From contig NZ_BBJB01000118.1 in NCBI RefSeq assembly GCF_016584665.1, positions 23,948 to 87,947 of the forward strand: 64,000 nt of DNA. The letters are read 5' to 3'. Positions 41,822 through 49,642 of the stretch are shown piece after piece. Below the pieces are notes generated by a model, which saw only the letters and a list, made by a program, of their open reading frames with translations, had not been told where the DNA came from and ran no database searches. Position numbers and translations under genes: made by a program. Origin of the DNA: Pseudanabaena sp. lw0831. Lineage in GTDB: Bacteria > Cyanobacteriota > Cyanobacteriia > Pseudanabaenales > Pseudanabaenaceae. The stretch's first letter is position 1, and every line of letters starts with the position of its first letter.

Positions 41822-43900
41822 ATGGAAATAAAGTCAGCGAATTTTAGTTTTTTGCGCGAGCATGATCCACAATTGGTAAACCTTGCTGCCCGCGCTGAAC
41901 AGTATTTCCATAGCGACAGTAATACCTGTATCCTCAAACTACGGCAATTTGCCGAGCGTCTTGCCCAGCACATCGCCGACGAGACAGGGCATTATCAAGC
42001 ACAAGACGAAGCACAAGTAGAGTTGCTAAGACGACTTAAAGCAGAAGGTGTCATTTCTCGTGAAGTCGCTGAACTTTTCCATAGCATTCGCATCGGAGGC
42101 AACAATGCCGCCCATAAAGGCAAAGATGACAGACACGAAGCCCTCACCCTCCTCAAAAATGCGCGTGAGTTAGGCATCTGGTTTCATTGCACCTTTAGTA
42201 ATGACAGAAATTTTAGAGCTGGGGCTTTCGTACCACCTGCTGTGCCCATTGATGCCACCGCCGAATTGATAGCCGAAATCGAGAGACTACAAGGGATCGC
42301 CAATGATAGTCAATCGGCTGCTGAACGATCTCGCCTTGAAGCTGAACAGAAAGAGATCGCCCTGAAATCTGCTGAAGAAAAAGCCCGTCAAGCTGAAGCA
42401 GAAAAGCAACGATTGACACAAATGGTGATAGAAAAAGAACAGCAACTAGCACAGCAAAGTACCAATCAAACTGTCACGCCCCAACAAACTGCGGAGATCC
42501 TCAAGCGATCAAAAATTTCCGCCAAAAATATCGATCTCGATGAAGACCAAACCCGTCAAATTAGCGTTCAAAAATCACGCGATCAAAGTTGGGAAATCAA
42601 TCCCTCTTCCAAAAGGGAAAAAGCCCTCACCCCTACTTCTCCCAAGGAAGGAGAGGAGAGAAAAAGAGCGGGGTGGCATCATGGGGTGATTGGTATTGTT
42701 GCATCGCGGCTAGTGGAACGTTATGGCGCACCTGTATTTATAGGTAGCTATGAAGATGCCCATGATGATTCTGAAGAAGCTGCCACTGTGCGCTTTTCGG
42801 TGCGGGGGATTCCTGAATTTCATGTTTTTGAGGCGATTGAATATGAACCGATTAAAAGTATTCGTAATAAAGGTGGGGGACATAAGGCGGCGGGTGGTTT
42901 TACCCTGCCTGCGGCAAATCTAGAACAATTGCGGCAAGGACTGCGGGAATTTGCCGATCGCGAAAATATTCTTCCTAGTCACATCAGCCCTTTGATTAAT
43001 ATTGATGTGCGTATTGACCTCAGCGATGTATCCATGACTCTGCTGCAAGAATGCGATCGCATGCAACCTTGCGGACTCGGCAATCCCGATCCTGTGTTTT
43101 ATAGTCAAAATGTGCGCGTACTTTCTCAACAAACTCGCGGCAGAGATAAAGTCAAACATCTTTCTCTAGAACTTGATACAGGCAATGGCAAGATCAAAGC
43201 GATCGCATGGCGTTGGGGAGAATATTGTCCTGTGCCTGATTATGTGGATATTGCTTATAAGTTACGTGCTAATCAATGGCAAGATACAACTTCTGTAGAA
43301 TTAGAAATAGTTGGTATTCGCGAGGCAACAGGTACAACGATGGAAAGTTCTCAAAATGCGCCTAAGCAATTGCAATTGCAATACAACCCTGCGCCCGTAA
43401 TTACCAAGTTTCCTCAATGGCAGAAATTGAGTGAAGCGCCAAGACCTTTGCCTCGTCCGTTATTGTTATATGGTTGCGATCGCCCTGCTGATAAATTTCA
43501 AGGCGATGTCGATTGCGATCGCCCAAATCGTGATCGAGACTATCATGCGATCGTACTTTGGACGATGCCACCATCTTTCACCCATCTCCAATGGCTAATT
43601 GCGATCGCCAAACCTGACTATATCTATCTCGGTTCCCATATTCCCTCAGTTCCTTCTATCGATCAATTTCTTGCCCAAGTTCAATCTCTTGATTTAGAGA
43701 ATATAGAGAAATTAAATCTGTTAGATATCTCACAGCAATGGTGGATTTCTCCTAGTGCGATCGTCTCAGCTTTGAGAGAATTGAACTACACCTGCGATTT
43801 TCCACCGACATTACCTCTTGATGGAGAACTTCTCAGGATGCAAAAATGGTATGGCATTGCGATCGGAAAGCTTGAAGCAATTCTTGCTGATCAAAAATAA
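41822..43900 (+). CDS. HsdR N-terminal (DUF4145) domain fused to RecJ C-terminal half
   Basis: 692 residues from the ATG at 41822, with a good TAGGAGC upstream. Residues 1-130 (FSFLREHDPQLVNLAARAEQYF, LKLRQFAERLAQHIADETG) are the DUF4145 domain of type I restriction R subunits; about 145-225 is a coiled coil. Residues about 245-283 derive from junction repeat sequence (INPSSKREKALTPTSPKEGE). From residue 284, GWHHGVIGIVASRLVERYGAPV, KGGGHKAAGGF (DHHA1 GGGH motif) and MQPCGLGNPDP (OB part) are the rest of RecJ. The fusion is fully in frame. It may be a translated chimera or simply a decaying locus. Confidence 0.85.
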   Translation: MEIKSANFSFLREHDPQLVNLAARAEQYFHSDSNTCILKLRQFAERLAQHIADETGHYQAQDEAQVELLRRLKAEGVISREVAELFHSIRIGGNNAAHKGKDDRHEALTLLKNARELGIWFHCTFSNDRNFRAGAFVPPAVPIDATAELIAEIERLQGIANDSQSAAERSRLEAEQKEIALKSAEEKARQAEAEKQRLTQMVIEKEQQLAQQSTNQTVTPQQTAEILKRSKISAKNIDLDEDQTRQISVQKSRDQSWEINPSSKREKALTPTSPKEGEERKRAGWHHGVIGIVASRLVERYGAPVFIGSYEDAHDDSEEAATVRFSVRGIPEFHVFEAIEYEPIKSIRNKGGGHKAAGGFTLPAANLEQLRQGLREFADRENILPSHISPLINIDVRIDLSDVSMTLLQECDRMQPCGLGNPDPVFYSQNVRVLSQQTRGRDKVKHLSLELDTGNGKIKAIAWRWGEYCPVPDYVDIAYKLRANQWQDTTSVELEIVGIREATGTTMESSQNAPKQLQLQYNPAPVITKFPQWQKLSEAPRPLPRPLLLYGCDRPADKFQGDVDCDRPNRDRDYHAIVLWTMPPSFTHLQWLIAIAKPDYIYLGSHIPSVPSIDQFLAQVQSLDLENIEKLNLLDISQQWWISPSAIVSALRELNYTCDFPPTLPLDGELLRMQKWYGIAIGKLEAILADQK

Positions 43901-43959
43901 TCACATATACTTATAGCTGATCTACTTGAAGATTCTTTGGAAAATTTTGGAGACTAATT

Positions 43960-44177
43960 ATGATCTATCCAGACTTACTCAAAAGGACTGTTCTTCTCTA
44001 TCGCGATGAAGATAGCTGTTTTTTGTGGAAGTTCCCAGTTTAGCTGGTTGTGTCAGTCAAGGTGAAACTAGAGAAGAAGCTTTATCCAATATCCAAGAAG
44101 CGATCGCTAGGTGTTTTGGGGAGGTCAAACATGATAAATGGCTCAAAGCTTTTATGGACAGATATTTCAGATATTGA
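43960..44177 (+). pseudogene. HicB-like antitoxin with frameshift
   Basis: MIYPDLLKRTVLLYRDEDSC is followed, after a one-base shift at the T6 tract 44019-44024, by FVEVPSLAGCVSQGETREEALSNIQEAIARCFGEV, a HicB core. One additional T would restore a continuous frame. The last 20 or so codons run into an inverted-repeat element. No HicA partner is recognised beside it. Confidence 0.65.
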
Positions 44178-44250
44178 AGACCTCCGACGCTAAAAACGTT
44201 GCCCATCAAGCACTTCGGGCTTTCGAGATGTATTACCTCCCCGAAACACC
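44109..44250. repeat. Inverted-repeat element at the hicB-like 3' end
   Basis: AGGTGTTTTGGGGAGGT (44109-44125) and ACCTCCCCGAAACACCT (44234-44250) are inverted with one mismatch and bound 142 bp. A MITE-like unit is likely. The remaining stretch to 44395 holds no complete gene, only a short peptide-like frame (EIDLDWLNWWYLNE) before the mannosidase. Confidence 0.55.
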
Positions 44251-44395
44251 TATTGAGACTAGTTGATAAGGCATAGGTAGCGATCGCATAAAAACTCATG
44301 ACAATGAAATAGATCTCGATTGGCTTAATTGGTGGTATCTAAATGAGTAAACTGGTTTAAGTGACATCTAACTCGAATTTGGAGACATAGACTGA

Positions 44396-47300
44396 ATGGC
44401 TGATTTAGTGACAAGTCTGGCTAAGGTTATCGAGCAATTAAAAACGCGATCGCGTTTATCTATACTCAGCAATTGGCAAAGAGAAAATGAACAGGGTGCT
44501 TGGGAGACTTTACCAACGGTAAGCACTAAGCAAAATAAGCCGATGGTAGCTTTCTTGCAATGTGAGGAAAACATTCATTTAAAGCAAGCTTGGCAAGTAC
44601 CAGAGAGCTATGCAGGATTATCGATCATCGGCTCCACGATTCGGCTCAATTTAATATGGTGGGTGGATATTTGTGAGGTGTGGATTAATGGAAATAAAGT
44701 CCAAGAAGGGGATTTATTTGATCAGAAATGTCGGATTTTATTAACTAATCATGCGGAACCTCTCGATGAATTCATCCTAGAAATCAAGCTAAATAGCCCT
44801 AAACACGATATTGGCGCATTACAACTTTCAGAATTAATCTTTGAATATTCGCAACAACCATGCGATCCCGATCAGTTAGCGATCGAATTAGAAATTCTCC
44901 AGACTTATATTCCAGTTTTTACTAAGAACCAGATTGATTTACAACCTCTTGAAACTGCCGCAAATAGATTAATTAATCTATTCGCAATGCCTGAATCGAT
45001 TACAAGTGAAAGCATCTTTAAGCAACTAGCGGAAATTCGTAAACCTCTTCTGCAATATAGCGAATTCCTTAAACAGCGTCAGATTTATATGCTGGGAAAT
45101 TCGCATATTGATGTGGCTTGGTTATGGGCGATCGCAGAAACTAAAGATGCAATGCAACGCACATTTACATCGGCTTTAAACCTCCAAGAGCATTATCCAG
45201 AATTATTTTTTAATCAAAGTACGACTGTCTCTTATCAATGGATGGAAACAGAATATCCTGAATTATTTGCCCGTATTCAATCTGCCGTCGCCGATGGTAA
45301 ATGGGAACTGATCGGCGGTATGTGGGTGGAGCCAGATGGGAACTTGCCGAGTGGAGAATCTTTAATTAGGCAGATTCTTTATGGGCAGGAATATTTTCGT
45401 AAAAAGTTTAATCGAGAAGTTAAAATCGCATGGTTGCCAGACACTTTCGGGTTTCATTGGCAAATGCCGCAGATCCTCTTAAAAAGTGGCTTTGAAGCAT
45501 TTGTTACGCAAAAACTAATGTGGAATGACACTAACAAATTCCCGCATCAAATTTTTTGGTGGGAAGGTGTAGATGGAAGTCGTATCTTTACTTATTTTAG
45601 TAATGAGATTGGTCTGGGACTGGAACCTGTCGCGATCGCAAAATATCTTGCCACTCAGGAAGAAAAACACGATATCACTGAGACTGCATGGCTCTATGGT
45701 GTTGGCGATCATGGTGGGGGGCCAACGGCGGATATGCTCGACATGGGACGCAAGTGGGCGGATTCACCCATCTTCTTTGAAATGCAGCCCAGCACATTAG
45801 AGGATTTTCTATTAAATCTCAAAGAGAAATTACCCGCAGATCTACCAGTTTGGCAAGATGAACTTTATTTAGAATTTCATCGCGGCACATTTACATCCAA
45901 AGCCGAACAAAAACGACAAAATCGCCAAGTTGAAGTTCTAATCGGTAATGCCGAAAAATATAGCGCGATCGCATCTTTAATTACAAATATTCCCTATCCT
46001 AAAACTCAATTAGAGAATGCTTGGCAAGGATTATTGCTCAATCAGTTTCATGATATTCTCACTGGCACATCAATTCCTGAAGTATTCATTGATGCCAATC
46101 GCACATGGACTGAGGCAAGAGAAATTTGCGATCACCTGCTTCCTATTGACATCCAAGAAAATACTAATTTGCAAGCATGGAATTTTCTCAACTGGCCGCG
46201 ATCGCAGTTAGTCAAAAAGTCAGACGGTTCATTCTGTTGGTTAGCGAATATTCCTAGCTTTGGATTTGCAGAACTGGAATCTGTAGGAATTTCCGAGACA
46301 AATGAGCCTTTAAGTATTACTTCTGATAGTGAAAAATTTTATCTAGAGAATAGATATCTTAAAGTCGAGATTGAGCTTAAAACTGGTGCGATCGCGCAAA
46401 TATTTGACAAGCGATCGCAAAAAGCGATCTTGCAATCACCTAGTACCATCCAGTTTTTTGAAGACAAGGGACAATATTGGGATGCATGGAATATTGATCC
46501 AAATTATGAAAGTAAAAAATTAGAATCGACAACGCTCGAATCAGCTGTAATTTCTAGCAATAGTAGCCTACAAGTATCAGTCCGCACTGTCCAAAAGTTC
46601 CGTAATTCAACCTTCACCCAAGAGATTCAACTAACTGCCTTTGAGCCATTTATTACTGTTAATAATTGGGTTGATTGGCAAGAGGAATACACCCTAGTCA
46701 AAGTAGCTTTTCCAGTAAATTGGCGATCGCTCTATGCTACTTACGAAATTCCAATGGGAACGATTCAGCGCAGTACTCTTGGCGAAACGACTGAAGCAAA
46801 AGCTAAATGGGAAGTTCCCGCACAATATTGGGCAGATATCGCGGTTTCTCCAATCCCAGAGAGTTTGCTCCCGCCTGTGGCGGGAGCAAACTCTGGGATT
46901 GGGTTGAGTGTTCTTAATGACAGTAAGTATGGCTATGACGCAAAACCTGAATGTTTACGTTTAACTTTGCTGCGTAGTCCTAATTGGCCCAGTCCAAATA
47001 GCGATCTCGGTCATCATGAATTTACCTATCGATTAGTTCCCCATCAAGGTGATTGGCGTGAAGCAAACATTGTCCAACTTGCTCAAGATTTAAACAACCC
47101 TCTTGTTTTACAACATTCACCAATTCCAACAAAACAACAAAGTTTTGTACGAGTCTCTGCACCAAATATTGTTCTCTCAGCTTTTAAGCGATCGCAGGAT
47201 CAGTTAGGTTGGGTTATGCGTTTTTATGAGGCGCATGGGCAAACAACTGAAACTGAAATTGAGATTGCACTCGATTCATTGCAATTAGAGAATATTTGGG

Positions 47301-47419
47301 AATGTGATTTGATGGAAAACAAGAATACTTTACTTCAAATATTTGTAGACGAGTCCAATCACTTAAAAGTTATATTTAAGCCCTATGAAATTAAAACTTT
47401 TTTCTGGCTACACAAGTAA
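44396..47419 (+). CDS. Glycoside hydrolase family 38 alpha-mannosidase
   Basis: 1007 residues. N-terminal accessory region 1-230, then the GH38 catalytic domain: GNSHIDVAWLWA (zinc ligands H237, D239), WVEPDGNLPSGESLIRQ, WLPDTFGFHWQMPQIL (nucleophile D349) and LLNQFHDILTGTSIPEV (His ligand). Beta domains follow to HK at the C-terminus. No signal peptide, so it is probably cytoplasmic and could process manno-oligosaccharides or imported glycans. At about residues 819-836 a palindrome is translated in frame (PIPESLLPPVAGANSGIG). Confidence 0.92.
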   Translation: MADLVTSLAKVIEQLKTRSRLSILSNWQRENEQGAWETLPTVSTKQNKPMVAFLQCEENIHLKQAWQVPESYAGLSIIGSTIRLNLIWWVDICEVWINGNKVQEGDLFDQKCRILLTNHAEPLDEFILEIKLNSPKHDIGALQLSELIFEYSQQPCDPDQLAIELEILQTYIPVFTKNQIDLQPLETAANRLINLFAMPESITSESIFKQLAEIRKPLLQYSEFLKQRQIYMLGNSHIDVAWLWAIAETKDAMQRTFTSALNLQEHYPELFFNQSTTVSYQWMETEYPELFARIQSAVADGKWELIGGMWVEPDGNLPSGESLIRQILYGQEYFRKKFNREVKIAWLPDTFGFHWQMPQILLKSGFEAFVTQKLMWNDTNKFPHQIFWWEGVDGSRIFTYFSNEIGLGLEPVAIAKYLATQEEKHDITETAWLYGVGDHGGGPTADMLDMGRKWADSPIFFEMQPSTLEDFLLNLKEKLPADLPVWQDELYLEFHRGTFTSKAEQKRQNRQVEVLIGNAEKYSAIASLITNIPYPKTQLENAWQGLLLNQFHDILTGTSIPEVFIDANRTWTEAREICDHLLPIDIQENTNLQAWNFLNWPRSQLVKKSDGSFCWLANIPSFGFAELESVGISETNEPLSITSDSEKFYLENRYLKVEIELKTGAIAQIFDKRSQKAILQSPSTIQFFEDKGQYWDAWNIDPNYESKKLESTTLESAVISSNSSLQVSVRTVQKFRNSTFTQEIQLTAFEPFITVNNWVDWQEEYTLVKVAFPVNWRSLYATYEIPMGTIQRSTLGETTEAKAKWEVPAQYWADIAVSPIPESLLPPVAGANSGIGLSVLNDSKYGYDAKPECLRLTLLRSPNWPSPNSDLGHHEFTYRLVPHQGDWREANIVQLAQDLNNPLVLQHSPIPTKQQSFVRVSAPNIVLSAFKRSQDQLGWVMRFYEAHGQTTETEIEIALDSLQLENIWECDLMENKNTLLQIFVDESNHLKVIFKPYEIKTFFWLHK
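46851..46901. repeat. Palindrome inside the mannosidase coding sequence
   Basis: CAATCCCAGAGAGTTTGCTC through 46875 and its inverse from 46879, loop TGT, with a two-base bulge in one arm. The same build as the intergenic family A hairpins, but read through in frame with no stop. Confidence 0.75.
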
Positions 47420-47421
47420 AA

Positions 47422-47456
47422 CCAAGAAGTTAATAGCGCCGCTATTAACTTCTTGG
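47422..47456. terminator. Mannosidase terminator hairpin
   Basis: Perfect 16-bp arms CCAAGAAGTTAATAGC, loop GCC, three bases after the mannosidase stop. Confidence 0.7.
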
Positions 47457-47501
47457 GGTTTGATCGCGACTATAAATTAAGGAACATTTACTGTTCAAAA
47501 A

Positions 47502-48257
47502 ATGTCCAGAGTTATCAAGTTTAACTTCAGCCCTCAAAACTTTATGCCATTTTTTTCAGTTCTTATTGACTTACTTAGCGATCGCGATCGGTTTATTCAA
47601 GAAATCTATGACGGTATCAAAGTCAATACCAAAATATTGGGCTTGTTAGTCTGTAGCTCTATATTTTTGGCGGTTTATGGCGGATTGATTGGAGCCGTTA
47701 GCTCTTGGATGCAGGTTTTATCTTCGGCAGCTAAGTTGCCATTTTTATTCCTCATCACCCTAGCAATTTGCTTACCGGCACTCTATTTCTTTAATGTTTA
47801 CTTCGGTGCAAAAACTCGTCTGAGTCAATATACGGCGATTTTACTTTGCGCGGTGACTATTACGAGTACCTTATTATTTGGTTTTGCTCCAGTCACTTTA
47901 TTCTTCTTGATTACGACAGAAAGTTATTCCTTTTTCTTGTTGTTAAACGTTGTCATATTTACGTTAACAGGAATTATTGGGGTTTACTTTCTCTATCAAG
48001 TTTTACTACCAAAAGTGGAAACCATTGTCTCAGATAAAGGTTTAGTGATAGAAGATACAGCGATTGACAAAAACCGCAAAGTTCGGATATCGATTTTGAA
48101 GTTTTGGCTTGGTCTTTATGCTTTTGTTGGTAGTCAGATGGCTTGGACACTCAGACCGTTTTTTGGTTCCTTTGGCTCCAAATTTGATTTTTTCCGTCCT
48201 CGTGAAGGTAATTTCTATATGGCGGTCTGGAATGCTATTAAGCATTTATTTGTCTAA
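47502..48257 (+). CDS. Polytopic membrane protein
   Basis: 251 residues with about five or six hydrophobic helices (LGLLVCSSIFLAVYGGLIGAV, FLFLITLAICLPALYFF, LTGIIGVYFLYQVLL). The C-terminal motif QMAWTLRPFFGSFGSKFDFFRPREGNFYMAV recurs in cyanobacterial proteins of this type, some of which databases label as WH2 or Yip1-like without experiment. Downstream genes run in the same direction but behind palindromes. Function unknown. Confidence 0.75.
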   Translation: MSRVIKFNFSPQNFMPFFSVLIDLLSDRDRFIQEIYDGIKVNTKILGLLVCSSIFLAVYGGLIGAVSSWMQVLSSAAKLPFLFLITLAICLPALYFFNVYFGAKTRLSQYTAILLCAVTITSTLLFGFAPVTLFFLITTESYSFFLLLNVVIFTLTGIIGVYFLYQVLLPKVETIVSDKGLVIEDTAIDKNRKVRISILKFWLGLYAFVGSQMAWTLRPFFGSFGSKFDFFRPREGNFYMAVWNAIKHLFV

Positions 48258-48285
48258 TAAACCTGAGTTTAGGAATTAGCAGTAA

Positions 48286-48346
48286 AATAGAGAACCAATT
48301 TTTTGTGGCGCGGCGAAGCCGCGCCACAAAAAATTGGTTCTCTATT
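48286..48346. repeat. Family A palindrome
   Basis: Perfect 29-bp arms AATAGAGAACCAATTTTTTG..., loop GAA. Between two genes of the same strand, so it may terminate or stabilise the upstream mRNA. Confidence 0.8.
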
Positions 48347-48373
48347 AAATCGTAGAACTCATACCTAACAAAC

Positions 48374-49099
48374 ATGCAAACTGATATTAGGAATTTGCAG
48401 ATCACTGAACAAGATCTAGAGAGAGTAACAGGAAAAGAGATTAGCCTTTTATTCATTGGAAGTGCTTATAGAATTTCTATACTTCAAAAGAAAAAATGCT
48501 TGCTTCCTTTCTTGTTGAGTGAAGTTATCACTCTATTCTTAATTTCAATTTTTAGTTTGCCAATTAGTATTTTGATCTTTCAATCTCTTGGGAGACCCAT
48601 AGATAATCGCCAAGATCAAGTTGGATTTGCCATTTTTGTATTCTCATTTGTCCTAATTCTGTTCGCTGTTTGGAACCTGTTTGCTTGGACGAGATCTAAA
48701 AAAATGGCTTGTTTATCCCATCTTCTCGATGAAGTAGATAAATATAATCAAGTAATTGTTGCTGTCGATATTTGCGATCGCCTAAAGTCCGTCGGCAATC
48801 AAGTTGCGAATCAATCCGCAAATCTCAATCATCGCGAAGATATACTGCAAGCACTTGAGCTAAGTAGAGATAGTCTAATTTGTGGCTTGACTACTGAAAA
48901 AATCCTGCGAGAACATCGTAATTTTTTAAGTAGTCATCGCCAGCTTTTTGACAATATTGAGCAAAATCTAATTGCCTTAGAGTCCTTAGAGGTGAAGAAT
49001 CAAGCCGAACAGTACAGTTCTATGCTGAGTGATGCGTTAGTCATCGGCATGAATGTCCAGAGAGAAATGCTTAACTTGCAAACAAATAAAATCATCTAA
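48374..49099 (+). CDS. Membrane protein with helical cytoplasmic tail
   Basis: 241 residues. Two transmembrane helices at about 44-68 and 78-105 (FLLSEVITLFLISIFSLPISILIF, VGFAIFVFSFVLILFAVWNLF), followed by a long soluble alpha-helical domain (about 110-241) rich in Leu, Glu and Asn, likely coiled. I do not recognise the family. It lies between the polytopic protein and a PatD-like gene, all on the plus strand. Confidence 0.7.
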   Translation: MQTDIRNLQITEQDLERVTGKEISLLFIGSAYRISILQKKKCLLPFLLSEVITLFLISIFSLPISILIFQSLGRPIDNRQDQVGFAIFVFSFVLILFAVWNLFAWTRSKKMACLSHLLDEVDKYNQVIVAVDICDRLKSVGNQVANQSANLNHREDILQALELSRDSLICGLTTEKILREHRNFLSSHRQLFDNIEQNLIALESLEVKNQAEQYSSMLSDALVIGMNVQREMLNLQTNKII

Positions 49100-49111
49100 T
49101 GGTTCTGCAAA

Positions 49112-49152
49112 CTAATTTTTTGGGCGCGGCTTCGCAGCGAACAAAAAATTAG
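49112..49152. repeat. Imperfect palindrome
   Basis: CTAATTTTTTGGGCGC and GCGAACAAAAAATTAG pair with an internal two-base mismatch around GGCTTCGCA. A decayed family A member. Confidence 0.5.
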
Positions 49153-49195
49153 GTCTTTATTGTTGTAGTATCGTGCAAATTTCATTACTAAAACC

Positions 49196-49561
49196 TTGAC
49201 ACAAGATTATTTAGCTTTAGTTAGTGATTTGCAAAATCAGTTAAAAATATTGCAAACAGCGATCTCATCCCAGAAAGAGTCTGCACCCGCAATCGCCAAA
49301 GACTGGCTGCGATCGCATCGCGAAATTCAAATATTTTTTCAGTCAAGCCTTGTAAATACGGATTTAGAGATAACACCGCAAGATTTATCTTTGCAAGTGG
49401 AGATTGATAAACAATTAAAAATGCTTGGCGTAGATTTAACCATGTTGCAAACCTCACGTAGTCCCGCTACTTGGCAAAAACGGTATCAACAAGCTTGCGA
49501 TCGCTTTTTCCTATTAGATAGCTATTTCCAAATGCATTATGGCGATCTCCATAAAATTTAG
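49196..49561 (+). CDS. PatD-like small helical protein
   Basis: 121 residues from a TTG at 49196 (no ATG fits). It is fully helical, with LQVEIDKQLKMLGVDLTMLQTSRSPATWQKRYQQACDRF resembling PatD, a cyanobacterial protein affecting heterocyst frequency in Anabaena. The family also occurs in non-heterocystous species, so no differentiation role should be inferred. Lies 81 bp before ndhF. Confidence 0.5.
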   Translation: MTQDYLALVSDLQNQLKILQTAISSQKESAPAIAKDWLRSHREIQIFFQSSLVNTDLEITPQDLSLQVEIDKQLKMLGVDLTMLQTSRSPATWQKRYQQACDRFFLLDSYFQMHYGDLHKI

Positions 49562-49642
49562 TCGCGAAACATTTTATTGTAAGCTTATAAAATAATCGAT
49601 AGATATTAATATAAACATAGTAAAAACTCTATAGTAAAATCA

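Larger units (their letters stand above)
40958..42670 (+). mobile_element. 1.7-kb insertion splitting recJ
   Basis: The RecJ codons GAT-CGG-GAG end at 40957 and GGG-TGG-CAT-CAT resumes at 42671, so about 1713 bases are foreign. Close to both borders is a near-copy of ATCCCTCTTCCAAGGGAAA (40974-40992 and 42600-42620) in direct orientation. The insert carries a truncated family C element, a Uma2 gene and a truncated HsdR-like gene. No transposase is present. Confidence 0.75.

Noticed and set aside
44057..44299. 80-codon minus-strand frame
   Set aside because: It reads the inverted-repeat element at 44109-44250 in reverse; no ribosome binding site or family match.
49196..49561. Reading the PatD-like gene as evidence that the organism forms heterocysts
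   Set aside because: PatD- and DevA-type proteins also occur in species without heterocysts, and the similarity to PatD is moderate.
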